Below, piece after piece: positions 25,329-34,820 of a stretch of 64,000 nucleotides of DNA. The stretch lies in assembly GCA_945865925.1 (NCBI GenBank), contig CAMBFG010000001.1, forward strand, positions 62,001 through 126,000, read 5' to 3'. The notes beneath the pieces were generated by a model, which worked only from the letters and a program-made list of their open reading frames with translations, did no database searches and was not told the origin of the DNA. Positions within the stretch are counted from its first letter, which is position 1. Every line of letters starts with the position of its first letter. The stretch comes from Dehalococcoides mccartyi (GTDB lineage: Bacteria; Chloroflexota; Dehalococcoidia; UBA2979). A program made the position numbers and the translations under genes.

Positions 25329-27497
25329 ATGGTGGTCACAACGGCCCAGCCGGCTGGCGCGCGCGAATTGCTGGAGGAGTGTGCCTCCTACCTGCCGCCT
25401 GACCGTGTCGAAGCCGTCCAGAAGGCCCTCGAGTTCGCCATCCAGTGCCACGAGGGCCAGGACCGCAAATCCGGCGAGCCCTACGTCACCCATCCCATCG
25501 CTGTCGCCCGCATGGTCGCTGACCTGCACATGGACCCGCCCTCGGTCATCGCCGCCCTCCTCCACGACACGATCGAGGACTGTGGGATCACCGCCGAGGA
25601 CATCCGCCGCAGATTCGGCCCGGACGCCGCCACCCTCGTCGAGGGCGCGACGAAGATCGACCAGCTGCCCGACCGCCCCCTCGATGTCCAGGAGCAGGAC
25701 ACCGAGACGCTGCGCAAGATGTTCCTGGCGATGGCAGAGGACGTCCGCGTCGTCATCGTGAAACTGGCCGACCGGCTGCACAACATGCGGACGCTGGAGC
25801 ACCTCTCTCCCAACCGTCAGCAGGCACTGGCCCGCGAGACGATGGACATCTACGCGCCACTCGCCTCCCGCCTCGGCGTATGGCAGTTCAAGTGGGAACT
25901 CGAAGACCTCGCCTTCCGCTGGCTCGACCCGGAGGCCTACCGTCGCGTGGCGAATTCGGTCACCTCGAAGCGCTCGGAGCGGGAGCGCTACGTCGCCGAG
26001 ATCACGACCGAACTCCACGACATGCTCGCCGCCGTGGGTATCGAGGCGGAGGTGACTGGGCGCGTCAAACACCTCTACTCGATCCAGGACAAGATGAAGC
26101 GGTACGCCGCCCTCGGCCGGTCGTTCGACCAGATCCGCGACCTGCTGGCCGTGCGCGTCTTCGTGAACTCGGTGGGGGACTGTTACAACGCCCTCGGTGT
26201 CGTCCACCAGCACTGGAAGCCGATCCCCGGCACCTTCGACGACTACATCGCGAATCCGAAGGAGTCGCTCTACCAGTCGCTGCACACCTCGGTGCTCGGG
26301 CCGGGGATGCGCACCTTCGAGGTGCAGATCCGTACGAACGAGATGCACCAGGTCGCCGAGTACGGCGTCGCGGCGCACTGGCAGTACAAGGAGCAGGGCA
26401 CCGGCCGCGACCGTCAGTACGAGGAGCGGATGGCCTGGCTGCGCCATCTCCTCGAGTGGCAGCAGGAAGCCTCTGGCACCGACGACTTCCTCGAGTCGAT
26501 CAAGACCGATGTCTTCCGCGACCAGGTCTTCGTCCACACGCCCAAGGGTGACGTCCGAGTGCTCCCAGCCGGCTCGACGCCGATCGACTTCGCCTACCGG
26601 ATCCACACGGACCTCGGCCACAACTGCGTGGGCGCGAAGGTGAACGGCAAATTGGTCCCGCTCCAGACGCACCTGCACAACGGCGATGTCGTCGAGATCG
26701 TCCGGTCGAGGGCGTCCCGAGGGCCCTCGCGCGACTGGATGATCCCATCGCTGGGCTACCTCGGCTCCTCGCATTCGCGCCAGAAGGTGCGCCAGTGGTT
26801 CCGCCGCGAGCACCGCGAGGACAACATCGATCGCGGGCGGGAGATGCTGGAGCGCGAGATCAAGCGCCTCGACATCGCCAAGATCCCGAACGACCTCCCG
26901 AAGCAACTCGGCTTCGAGGGCACGCCTGACCTGCACGCCGCGATCGGCTCAGGCGACCTCTCGCTGCAGAAGTTGATGAACCGCCTGGTCGAATTGACTC
27001 CGCAAGTACAGCCCCTGAAGCCGTCGCCCTCGACTGCCGCTGCCGCGCAGCCCGGCTCCTCCGGCATCCGTGTCCTGGGTACCTCTGGCCTGCACGTGCA
27101 GATGGCGCGCTGCTGCCGCCCGCTCCCCGGCGACCCGATCGTCGGCTACGTGACGCGCTCCCGAGGCGTCACCGTCCACCGCGCCGATTGCGGCAACGTC
27201 CACTGGGGCCGCGACGCTGAGCGCGTCGTGGAGTGCGACTGGGGCCCGTCTGGCGATGTCTACACTGCCTCGATCGAGGTGCTGGCGTGGGACCGTGTCG
27301 GCCTGTTGCGTGACGTCTCCACGATCATCGCGGACGACAAGGTGAACATGGTCGCCGTGCGCACCGTCGAGCATGACGACCGCACGACCTCCGTCCACGT
27401 GACGCTCGAGACGACGGGTGGCGAGCAGTTCGCCCGCCTGCTCTCCCACCTCGATGCCGTCCGAGGCATCATCTCTGTCCGTCGGACGTCTATCTAG
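25329..27497 (+). CDS. relA: RelA/SpoT-family (p)ppGpp synthetase/hydrolase
   Basis: A 722-aa long RSH protein with HD hydrolase (LLHDTIED, about residues 80-87), synthetase (YQSLHTSV near residue 316), TGS, zinc-finger-like (ARCCRPLPGD) and C-terminal ACT domains. The HD motif is intact, suggesting hydrolase activity. The charge motif before the synthetase YQSLHT reads TFDD, closer to the EXDD of monofunctional RelA than to the RXKD of bifunctional enzymes, which is unusual beside an intact HD site. ATG 25329 was chosen; upstream frame is antisense to hisS. Confidence 0.93.
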   Translation: MVVTTAQPAGARELLEECASYLPPDRVEAVQKALEFAIQCHEGQDRKSGEPYVTHPIAVARMVADLHMDPPSVIAALLHDTIEDCGITAEDIRRRFGPDAATLVEGATKIDQLPDRPLDVQEQDTETLRKMFLAMAEDVRVVIVKLADRLHNMRTLEHLSPNRQQALARETMDIYAPLASRLGVWQFKWELEDLAFRWLDPEAYRRVANSVTSKRSERERYVAEITTELHDMLAAVGIEAEVTGRVKHLYSIQDKMKRYAALGRSFDQIRDLLAVRVFVNSVGDCYNALGVVHQHWKPIPGTFDDYIANPKESLYQSLHTSVLGPGMRTFEVQIRTNEMHQVAEYGVAAHWQYKEQGTGRDRQYEERMAWLRHLLEWQQEASGTDDFLESIKTDVFRDQVFVHTPKGDVRVLPAGSTPIDFAYRIHTDLGHNCVGAKVNGKLVPLQTHLHNGDVVEIVRSRASRGPSRDWMIPSLGYLGSSHSRQKVRQWFRREHREDNIDRGREMLEREIKRLDIAKIPNDLPKQLGFEGTPDLHAAIGSGDLSLQKLMNRLVELTPQVQPLKPSPSTAAAAQPGSSGIRVLGTSGLHVQMARCCRPLPGDPIVGYVTRSRGVTVHRADCGNVHWGRDAERVVECDWGPSGDVYTASIEVLAWDRVGLLRDVSTIIADDKVNMVAVRTVEHDDRTTSVHVTLETTGGEQFARLLSHLDAVRGIISVRRTSI

Positions 27498-27513
27498 CGA
27501 CGCGTTGACGCAG

Positions 27514-28767
27514 CTAGATGCCGAGGCGCTGCCGCAAGGCCAGCCGCGCGGCCTCGGTGATCTTCGCGATCGCAACGGCGTCGTATCCCAGGCTGGTGAG
27601 GATCTCCTCGTTGTGTGCGCCCAGCGCTGGCGGCGGTGACTTCACAGGGCCCGGTGTGCCATTCAGTCGCACCGGGTTCGCCACGAGGCGACGCTTCCCG
27701 TAGGTCGGGATCTCCTGCTCGATGAGGTACTGGTTCGCCAGCACCTGCGGGTCGTCCAGTACCTGGTGGTAGTCCTGCACGACATCCCATACGAGTTCCG
27801 GCAGTCCTGCGAGGAACGTCGTCCACTCCGCCGTCGTCTTCGCCCTGAAGGCACCTACGAGGTACGGACGAACCTCGTTCGCCACTGCGGGCGTGCTCGG
27901 CGGCCTGCCCGCTCGCTTCGGCGGACTGTCGAACCGAGGGTCGACGATTAATTCGTGCAGGCCCCCAAACCCGCAGAGGGCGACCCAGGTCTCCTCGTCG
28001 TTCACGTTGGCGATCATGATGGCGCCACCGTCTGCGGTCTCGTAGAGGCCGTATGTCCCCTGGATGTTGTCGCTGTGCGCGCCACGGCGTCGCAGCGACT
28101 GACCCGTCAGGGAGGCGGTGTCGATCTCCCACATCTGCAGCCAGAGCTGAGCGCCCAGCGCGGAGACATCTACGCGCTGGCCGCCCCCGTGGCGCTCGCG
28201 CGCGGTCAACGCCGTCATGATCCCGAGCGCCAACTGCATCGCCCCGGCCGTGTCCGCGAGCGTCGTGCCCGGCATCATCGGTCCGCCATCGCTCGGCCCT
28301 GTGACGTGGTAGAGCCCGCTGCGGGCCGAGGCCGCCCCGTCCAGCATGCGCTTGGCTGCGTCCGGCCCGACCGGGCCGTAGCCATTCACCAGGGCGTATA
28401 CGAGGTTTGGGTTCTCGGCCCGGAGGGACTCAAACCCCAACCCCATCGCGTCCAGCGACGGCTCGAGATAATTGCTCAGAAAGACGTCCGCACCGGCGAC
28501 CAGTTTCCGCACGATCTCGATGGACGTATCCAAGCGGAGGTCGAGCCAGAGCGAACGCTTCCCTCGATTTGCGCTGACGAACTGTGTCCCGAAGCCGCCT
28601 TCGAACCCGTCGTCCGCGACGCCTCGGATCTGGCGATTCGCGTCGCCGAGCGCCGGCTCGACCTTGATCACGTCGGCGCCCATGTCGGCCAGGTACTGGC
28701 CAGCGACTGGCCCTTGCAGGGCGCGGGCCAGTTCGATCACTCGGATGCCCTCGAGCGGTTCCGGCAC
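27514..28767 (-). CDS. CaiB/BaiF family III CoA-transferase
   Basis: A 417-aa enzyme that moves CoA between carboxylic acids. The N-terminus (LEGIRVIELARALQGPVAGQYLADMGADVIKVE) is the family's signature, split here at positions 4-36. The probable catalytic Asp is in TLADTAGAM. The start is GTG 28767, three bases after GGAGGA; upstream frame lacks a site. It is 35 bases downstream of the acyl-CoA carboxylase subunit gene, probably one operon. The substrate is unknown; the pair suggests activation and carboxylation of an organic acid. Confidence 0.88.
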   Translation of the reverse strand: MPEPLEGIRVIELARALQGPVAGQYLADMGADVIKVEPALGDANRQIRGVADDGFEGGFGTQFVSANRGKRSLWLDLRLDTSIEIVRKLVAGADVFLSNYLEPSLDAMGLGFESLRAENPNLVYALVNGYGPVGPDAAKRMLDGAASARSGLYHVTGPSDGGPMMPGTTLADTAGAMQLALGIMTALTARERHGGGQRVDVSALGAQLWLQMWEIDTASLTGQSLRRRGAHSDNIQGTYGLYETADGGAIMIANVNDEETWVALCGFGGLHELIVDPRFDSPPKRAGRPPSTPAVANEVRPYLVGAFRAKTTAEWTTFLAGLPELVWDVVQDYHQVLDDPQVLANQYLIEQEIPTYGKRRLVANPVRLNGTPGPVKSPPPALGAHNEEILTSLGYDAVAIAKITEAARLALRQRLGI

Positions 28768-28802
28768 AGATCCTCCCGACTCCAGTGGCCTCTCGGATCG
28801 CC

Positions 28803-30377
28803 TTACGGGCGCATCGGTCGGGTCTTCCGACCGAGATCGGCGGGGAGCTTCGCGTACGCCATCTTGACCCACTTACAGAGGAGCTTCCTCGTGTCCCGCG
28901 GGTCGATGATGTCCTCGGCGTTGAACGCCTCGAGCGCACCGAAGGGGCTGCGGAGCGCGATCAATTCTGTCTCGATCTCTCCGCGTCGTCGTTTCGGGTC
29001 TTCTGCCGACTCGATCTCGCGGCGATACGCCGCCTGCACACCGCCCTCGATCGGGATCGAACCCCACTCACCGGAGGGCCATGCGACGCGGTAGACGTAG
29101 CGGTTGTACGGCTGGTGAGCCGCCCCAGCGACTCCGTACGCCTTCCGGACGATCACGGTTGCCCACGGAATGGTCGACGCGTCCATCGCGCAGAGCGCAC
29201 GCGCCCCGAGGCGCAGTGTCCCGGAGGCTTCCGCCTGCGGCCCGATCATGAACCCCGGGTTGTCCGCGAAGTTGACGATGGGCAGATGGAACGTGTCGCA
29301 GAGGTCGATGAAGCTTTCGAGCTTCTGCGCTGACGCGGCGTCCGTCGCACCACCGGAGTGCATCGGGTCTCCGGCGAGGACTCCCACCGGGTGCCCATCC
29401 AGTCGCCCGAACGCGGTCAACTGTGACGGGCCGAAGTACCGTCCGATCTCGAACAGCGAACCCTCGTCGAGGATCAGATTCAGCATCCGGCGCGTGTTCT
29501 GCGGCCGGTTCCGCTCGCGAGGCACGATGCTGAGCAACGCCTCCTCGCGCCGCTCGATGGAGTCATCGCTGGGCTGGACCGGTGGGAGCTGATAGACGCT
29601 CGACGGGAGGTACGACAGGAAGCGACGAACCTGCTGGAACGCATCCGCCTCATCCTTCGCGACGTTGTCCACGAGCCCGCTCTGGTGGGCGTGGATCTTG
29701 ACCCCACCGAGCTCCTCTTTCGTCACCTTCTGTCCGAGGCTGCGCTCAACGACTGGCGGCCCGGCGGCAAATACCTGGGAGATCCCGTCCACCATGATCG
29801 CGAAGTGGGCGATGGCGACCTGTGCAGCGGGGAGGCCAGCCACCGCGCCGAGTGACATCGAGACGACAGGAACCTCGCTCATCAGCGATGCGGCGAGGGG
29901 CCAACCGCGTAGCTCCGGGATGTAGGTACGTCCGATGCCTGCGGTCCCCCGGATGTCCGCGCCGAAGCCGTCGATCAGGCGGACCAGCGGGATCTTCATC
30001 TCAAGCGCGGTCCGTTCGTCGTGGCCGCTCTTGGAGACGGCCCGACCAGTGTTGACTCGAACGCCCTCGCTGCCGCTCGGCGGTCGCGCGGTGAAGTCGC
30101 CGCCGCCAGCGACGACCGGCCGCCCGTCGACCTCCCCGACGCCTGTGATGTACGCGCTGGGGAAGAAGTCGACGAGGTTGCCTTCCTTGTCATACGCGCC
30201 GGTACCCGCGTGCTTGCCGCGCTCCATGAAAGAGTCGGGATCGAACAGGAGATCGATCCGCTCGCGGATCGTGAGCTTTCCGCGCTCGCGCTGATCAGCG
30301 ATTCGCTTCGGCCCGCCCATCGCCTCGGCGAAGGCGCTACGCCGCTGCAGTTCTTCGAGTTCCGGTTCCCAGGTCAT
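28803..30377 (-). CDS. Acyl-CoA carboxylase carboxyltransferase subunit (PccB/MccB-like)
   Basis: A 524-aa crotonase-fold carboxyltransferase that transfers the carboxyl group from carboxybiotin to an acyl-CoA (propionyl-, methylcrotonyl- or similar). The N-terminal RERGKLTIRERIDLLFDP segment and the C-terminal half with FADNPGFMIGPQAE are typical. ATG 30377 follows GGAGGA by six bases. No biotin carboxylase or biotin carrier gene is adjacent, so its partner lies elsewhere. Substrate choice cannot be read from the sequence. Confidence 0.9.
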   Translation of the reverse strand: MTWEPELEELQRRSAFAEAMGGPKRIADQRERGKLTIRERIDLLFDPDSFMERGKHAGTGAYDKEGNLVDFFPSAYITGVGEVDGRPVVAGGGDFTARPPSGSEGVRVNTGRAVSKSGHDERTALEMKIPLVRLIDGFGADIRGTAGIGRTYIPELRGWPLAASLMSEVPVVSMSLGAVAGLPAAQVAIAHFAIMVDGISQVFAAGPPVVERSLGQKVTKEELGGVKIHAHQSGLVDNVAKDEADAFQQVRRFLSYLPSSVYQLPPVQPSDDSIERREEALLSIVPRERNRPQNTRRMLNLILDEGSLFEIGRYFGPSQLTAFGRLDGHPVGVLAGDPMHSGGATDAASAQKLESFIDLCDTFHLPIVNFADNPGFMIGPQAEASGTLRLGARALCAMDASTIPWATVIVRKAYGVAGAAHQPYNRYVYRVAWPSGEWGSIPIEGGVQAAYRREIESAEDPKRRRGEIETELIALRSPFGALEAFNAEDIIDPRDTRKLLCKWVKMAYAKLPADLGRKTRPMRP

Positions 30378-30687
30378 TCGTGTTCCTCCGGCAACATGCA
30401 CACCCTCGCGCGGTTGATTCGCATCGCGATAGAGACAGCCATTCGTTATGAGGGCGGCATCGTAACGCGCGAATGCCCGCGGATCGGCTGCGTAAGTCGC
30501 GTATTTTCGGGCGCGGAGATTCCTTCTGCGCCCCCGTCATCGGGTGCGTGAGTAGACATAAGCGGTCATCGAGGTGTGCCGTTTCCCTCTTCGTGATCGG
30601 AGGGGTATCGGCCAAACTGGGCGTACCCCAGAAGCGGAGCCGCTCGATGTTCGTACGTGTGTCCTGCCTGAGCCAGCGAGCCAGCCG
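30378..30687. other. Divergent intergenic region, carboxylase versus comM
   Basis: This 310-base stretch holds the carboxylase Shine-Dalgarno and a stem-loop before comM (30602-30629, plus). It contains AT-richer patches, but I could not assign a clear -35/-10 pair for either side. No convincing gene is present. Confidence 0.5.
30602..30629 (+). repeat. Inverted repeat upstream of comM
   Basis: GGGGTA and TACCCC bracket an interior with partial GCC/GGC pairing. It may be a transcript hairpin or a protein-binding site; it lies about 60 bases before the comM start. Confidence 0.35.
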
Positions 30688-32208
30688 ATGACCCTCGCCA
30701 CGACTCGCAGCGGCGCCCTTCGAGGCATCGAGGGCCTTCCGGTCGATGTCGAGGCCGACATCGGCTCCGGGCTACCCGCGTTCAACATCGTGGGGTTGCC
30801 GGACGCCTCGGTGCAGGAGGCGCGTGAGCGGGTGCGTGCGGCAATCCGCAACACGGGGTTCGAGTTCCCGCTCCGCCGGATCACCGTGAACCTCGCGCCC
30901 GCCGATGTGCGCAAGGAAGGCCCGCTCTACGACCTGTCGATCGCCGCCGCGGTGCTGGTGGCGAGCGGGCAGATCACCGACCGCTTCACTGACACGGCCC
31001 TCTTCGGCGAGCTGTCCCTCGATGGTCGCCTGCGCCATATCCCCGGCGTCCTCCCCTTCGTCGCGATGTGCGCGCAGAAGGGCATCGGCAGCGTGGTCGT
31101 GCCCATGGAGGACGTGGCCGAGGCGCGCTCCGTGGCTGGTGTCCGCGTCCATGGCCTCGACAGCCTGCGTCGGATCGCCGAGCCATTCGAGTCGTGGCCG
31201 GACGCGCCCGTCGTCGAGGCATCCGAGGGCGACTGTGCCGTCCTCGAAGCCCACGACCTCGCGACGGTGCAGGGGCAGGAGCACGTGAAGCGGGCGCTCG
31301 AGGTGGCGGCCGCTGGCGGGCACAACCTGCTCATGCAGGGGCCGCCGGGTTCCGGGAAGACCCTCCTGGCACGCGCGCTCCCCGGCCTCCTCGCCCCGCT
31401 GACCCCCGCCGAGGCGATCGACGTGGCGAAGGTCTACTCGGTGGCCGGCCTGCTCAACCGCGAGCGCCCGCTGATGCGTGAACGCCCGTTCCGCGCACCG
31501 CACCACACGATCTCGCATGCTGGGCTCGTAGGTGGTGGATCGCATATCCGACCCGGCGAAGTCTCGCTGGCGCATCGCGGCGTGCTCTTCCTCGACGAGT
31601 TCCCGGAGTTCGGCGCCACCGCACTCGAGGCGCTGCGCGAGCCGCTCGAATCCGGGTCGCTGACGATCTCGCGCGCACGCGGCTCGGTGACATTCCCTGC
31701 GCGGGTGCTGCTCGTCGCGGCGATGAACCCGTGTCCGTGCGGCTACTACGGCGACCCCGTGCGCGCCTGCACCTGCCCGGACGCCACCGTCACCCGCTAC
31801 CAACGTCGCGTCTCTGGCCCGCTGCTCGACCGCATCGACCTCTTCATCGAGGTGCCCCGCGTCGAGTTCAAGGAACTGACGGGCGAGGCGACCGGCGAGC
31901 GTTCCGAGACCGTCCGCGCCCGCGTCGTCGAGGCGCGTGAGCGGCAGGCCGCGCGCTTCCACGGCACCTCGACCATCGCGAATTCAGAGATGGGCCCCCT
32001 CGACGTGCGGAAGTACTGTCAGGCCCAACTCGAGGCTGCCGCCCAGCCGCTGCTCGCCGCTGCGATGCAGCAACTCGGCCTCTCCGCCCGCTCATTCCAC
32101 CGCGTGCTGAAGGTCGCGCGCACCATCGCCGACCTCGCCAGCAGCGAGCCGATCCTGACGCCCCACCTTGCCGAGGCCGTGCAGTACCGGCGGCGCGGGG
32201 CGGAGTAG
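30688..32208 (+). CDS. comM: ComM/YifB family Mg-chelatase-like AAA+ ATPase
   Basis: A 506-aa AAA+ ATPase; in naturally transformable bacteria ComM is a hexameric branch-migration helicase that helps integrate incoming DNA. It has the ChlI-type N-terminal domain (FNIVGLPDASVQEARERVRAA), Walker A GPPGSGKT (about residues 217-224), Walker B LFLDEFPE, and the C-terminal Mg-chelatase domain with the four-Cys CPCGYYGDP...CTC segment. ATG 30688 gives the usual start; the open frame from 30574 is not family-like. A TfoX N-terminal-domain protein near the end of the window could be a second competence-related gene. Confidence 0.92.
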   Translation: MTLATTRSGALRGIEGLPVDVEADIGSGLPAFNIVGLPDASVQEARERVRAAIRNTGFEFPLRRITVNLAPADVRKEGPLYDLSIAAAVLVASGQITDRFTDTALFGELSLDGRLRHIPGVLPFVAMCAQKGIGSVVVPMEDVAEARSVAGVRVHGLDSLRRIAEPFESWPDAPVVEASEGDCAVLEAHDLATVQGQEHVKRALEVAAAGGHNLLMQGPPGSGKTLLARALPGLLAPLTPAEAIDVAKVYSVAGLLNRERPLMRERPFRAPHHTISHAGLVGGGSHIRPGEVSLAHRGVLFLDEFPEFGATALEALREPLESGSLTISRARGSVTFPARVLLVAAMNPCPCGYYGDPVRACTCPDATVTRYQRRVSGPLLDRIDLFIEVPRVEFKELTGEATGERSETVRARVVEARERQAARFHGTSTIANSEMGPLDVRKYCQAQLEAAAQPLLAAAMQQLGLSARSFHRVLKVARTIADLASSEPILTPHLAEAVQYRRRGAE

Positions 32209-32231
32209 CCGTGAGGCTGACGAGGTGGGTG

Positions 32232-32237
32232 TAGGCT
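32232..32237 (+). promoter_or_regulatory. -10 box before the lipoprotein gene, leaderless
   Basis: TAGGCT ends six bases before the ATG at 32244. No Shine-Dalgarno or clear -35 is visible. Confidence 0.35.
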
Positions 32238-32243
32238 CGCGCC

Positions 32244-33155
32244 ATGGCGACGGTCACCGTGCGGCGTCGGGTCCTCGGCACCTTCGTGGTGCTGGTCGCA
32301 GTGTTCGCGCTGGCATGCTCCAGTGAGGCCCTCGACGAAGGTAATGCGGAGTACCTGAAGAACCGCCCAGTCAAACCGACGATCACGGCGGTCGACTATC
32401 CCCGCACGTTCCCCGCGGGGACTGCGCAGGTCATCACGGTCACATGGTCCGGTGATCTGCGACTCCCTACTCGGTTCTCGCTCGGGAGGCTCGGTACCGG
32501 ACTATGCCCCTTCGACGGCTGCGGTCCGCAGTACACCCAGGAGGTCACTGGAGCCGCCGTGCAGGGCAACACGGCCAAGATATCGGTGCTGTACTGCCCG
32601 CCGGATGCGATCGGTCAGCATGAGTACGGCCTCCGAATCGTCGACCGGGAGGATGGGACACGTTCTGATCCGTATCCGATGTCATTCATCTGCACTCGGC
32701 CATCTGAGGGACCCGCGGCCGCTGCTTCGCCTGCGCCGACGGCAACCACTGGGGCCGGAAGCGCGACGCCTCGGGCGGCGGCGACAGCAGCGGCCGCGAC
32801 GGCCAGCCCCACGCCGACTCGCAGCCCGAGCCCGACACCCACTCCGGCCGTGGTGCGGAACTTCACCATGACGATCTCCAGCACGACCGGGACCAACAAG
32901 ACCCCCGGGAAGACGACCGTCGGTTGGAGCGGCAACCCGCTGTTCCCGGTGAGCCTCCGTGGCACCATCGTCAGTTGTCCGGTCGACTGCGGTTTCAGCA
33001 TCCCGCGCATCGATCAAGGATCGAACCCGGTGACCATCGACGCGCCGTTCTGCGCCGTGAACCAGCGCCGCATCTTCGTCTTCGACGTGGAGATGGTGGA
33101 TGCCACCGGGGTGAGGTCCCCCAAAGTGCGCCTGACTCAGACGTGCGATCCGTGA
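32244..33155 (+). CDS. Secreted lipoprotein with two Cys-rich modules, unknown function
   Basis: A 303-aa protein with a signal sequence ending in a lipobox-like ALAC (Cys near residue 25). Two similar modules follow (about 33-150 and 205-303), each with a WSG motif, a CP(x)nCG pair, a further Cys and a terminal Cys, joined by a Thr/Pro/Ala-rich linker (about 152-203). The repeated four-Cys pattern suggests disulfide-bonded beta domains outside the cell. Function is unknown. It overlaps the next gene by TGATG. Confidence 0.65.
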   Translation: MATVTVRRRVLGTFVVLVAVFALACSSEALDEGNAEYLKNRPVKPTITAVDYPRTFPAGTAQVITVTWSGDLRLPTRFSLGRLGTGLCPFDGCGPQYTQEVTGAAVQGNTAKISVLYCPPDAIGQHEYGLRIVDREDGTRSDPYPMSFICTRPSEGPAAAASPAPTATTGAGSATPRAAATAAAATASPTPTRSPSPTPTPAVVRNFTMTISSTTGTNKTPGKTTVGWSGNPLFPVSLRGTIVSCPVDCGFSIPRIDQGSNPVTIDAPFCAVNQRRIFVFDVEMVDATGVRSPKVRLTQTCDP

Positions 33156-33775
33156 TGCGCCCACCGGACGATCCGATGCAACCGCTCGATGCCCTGAAGG
33201 CGGAACTCGAACGCTTCGGCGCTGACAACGACGCGGTCCACGAGGAACGTCCTCGACGGATGTTGAACATCACGCGCGATACCGGCGAGTTCCTTTCCGT
33301 GCTCGTGCGGGCGACGGTTGCGCGGCGCATCCTTGAGATCGGGACGTCCAACGGCTACTCGACGCTGTGGCTCGCCGAGGCTGCGAGAGCCATCGGCGGC
33401 TCCGTCACGACGGTGGAGTACGCGGAGTACAAGGTTGGTCTGGCGCGCGCGAACTTCGAGCGCTCCGGTCTCGCGGCCGTCATCGACCTCGTCCACGACG
33501 ATGCGGGGCGCCTGCTGGAGCGAACAGCCGAGGGTGCGTACGACCTCGTGTTTCTCGACTCGGAGCGACCGGAGTACCCCGGCTGGTGGCCGCAGATCCG
33601 GCGCGTCCTGCGCCCCGGCGGACTCCTCGTCGTCGACAACGCGACGTCGCACGTGGAACAGATGGCGCCGTTCGTGGCGCTCGTCGAGGCAGACGAGGCG
33701 TTTACGACGGTGCTCGTGCCGATCGGGAACGGCGAGTTCATGGCCGTGAAGCAGGGCTCGCAGGGTTCGGAATGA
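33155..33775 (+). CDS. Class I SAM-dependent O-methyltransferase
   Basis: A 206-aa cytoplasmic methyltransferase of the catechol/caffeoyl-CoA O-methyltransferase type. SAM-binding motif I is ILEIGTSNGYST (about residues 51-62), an acidic VEYAEYK follows, and FLDSERPEY is the metal or substrate segment. ATG 33155 overlaps the preceding stop; its own TGA overlaps the next ATG. Its substrate is unknown. It lies between two lipoprotein genes, probably in the same transcript. Confidence 0.8.
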   Translation: MRPPDDPMQPLDALKAELERFGADNDAVHEERPRRMLNITRDTGEFLSVLVRATVARRILEIGTSNGYSTLWLAEAARAIGGSVTTVEYAEYKVGLARANFERSGLAAVIDLVHDDAGRLLERTAEGAYDLVFLDSERPEYPGWWPQIRRVLRPGGLLVVDNATSHVEQMAPFVALVEADEAFTTVLVPIGNGEFMAVKQGSQGSE

Positions 33776-34782
33776 GTCGCCGACTCCTCGTCGCCGCGCT
33801 CGCCCTCGGGATCGTCGCTGCCTGCGGCGGTGACGAGGTTGCACCGCAGTCGCCGGATCCGGTTCCGCCCGCGGCGTCGCCAGCCGCGGCATCCGAGGCG
33901 CCTCAGGCGACCGCTCGACTCATCTTCCGCTCTGGATTCGAGGAGGGGGTGACGCTGACCGAGCCTGCTGTCCGGTTCGGCCAGCAGTGGCGGCAGGCTC
34001 TACGTGGCGCCGACGAGGGCTTCGACTGGGCGTCCGCACTCCCCGGCAGCCCGACGGACTTCCAGTACCTCGTCTCAGAGCGGGACGCTCCCGACCGCGC
34101 AGCCCTCGGGCGTTTCGTCGAGACTCGCATCGACGAGGTGGTGGGGCCGCACGGCACTCGTACGCGCGCGCTCTACCAGGCACTTCGGACGCGAGGCACG
34201 ATCGGCGCGACGCAGAACGACTTCATCATCTTCAACATGCGTGACGCGCAACGCGGGTACGTCCGCTACTGGGTGAAGTTGCAGCCTGACCTGCTCGACG
34301 TGATGAAGGACGAATTCGACTGGCGGGTAATGCTGGAGTGGAAGGAGCAACCGTCCTTCGAGACGCCGCTGGACTTCCAGTACCGCTGGCTGGTCATGCT
34401 CTCTCGCTCAAAGGCCGACGGCCTCGTGTGGAAGGTTGAAGGTGACAGCGTCGCGCCCGGGCAGACCGCCACTGGATCGGCGTGGACGGACGACTGGACG
34501 ATCTTCAACCGAGAAGTCCCGGTGCCGCTCGGTCGATGGTTTCTGTTCGAGGCCTCGTGGAACCTCGATAGTGGTGACGCGGGCCGGCTCGCGGTGCGCG
34601 TGGAGGGCACGCTGATCGCCGAGCGTCGCGGACGCACGCTGTTGAAGTCGCCGCAGGGCAAGTTGTACCTCTTCGAGGTCTATCAGGCAGAGACGGCGCT
34701 CCGCCAGGGCCCCGCCTACCAGTGGGTGGACGACGTCGAGTTGTGGTCGGACGTCCCCGCTGCCTACGCGCCCCGGCGATAG
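33772..34782 (+). CDS. Lipoprotein with a lectin/lyase-like beta-sandwich, unknown function
   Basis: A 336-aa protein with a lipoprotein signal (lipobox VAAC, Cys near residue 18) and a Pro/Ala/Ser linker. The body is rich in W, F and Y (RYWVKLQPDL, RVMLEWKE, WFLFEASW), like jelly-roll polysaccharide-lyase or concanavalin-type domains; this is a weak structural impression. ATG 33772 overlaps the methyltransferase stop. It may bind or cleave a surface polymer. Confidence 0.6.
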   Translation: MSRRLLVAALALGIVAACGGDEVAPQSPDPVPPAASPAAASEAPQATARLIFRSGFEEGVTLTEPAVRFGQQWRQALRGADEGFDWASALPGSPTDFQYLVSERDAPDRAALGRFVETRIDEVVGPHGTRTRALYQALRTRGTIGATQNDFIIFNMRDAQRGYVRYWVKLQPDLLDVMKDEFDWRVMLEWKEQPSFETPLDFQYRWLVMLSRSKADGLVWKVEGDSVAPGQTATGSAWTDDWTIFNREVPVPLGRWFLFEASWNLDSGDAGRLAVRVEGTLIAERRGRTLLKSPQGKLYLFEVYQAETALRQGPAYQWVDDVELWSDVPAAYAPRR

Positions 34783-34820
34783 ACTGCGGCCGCACGCGCG
34801 AATACCTCCGAGGGTCGTCT

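Noticed and set aside
25296-26936. 546-codon minus-strand frame inside relA
   Set aside because: Antisense of the HD and synthetase domains, both of which are conserved.
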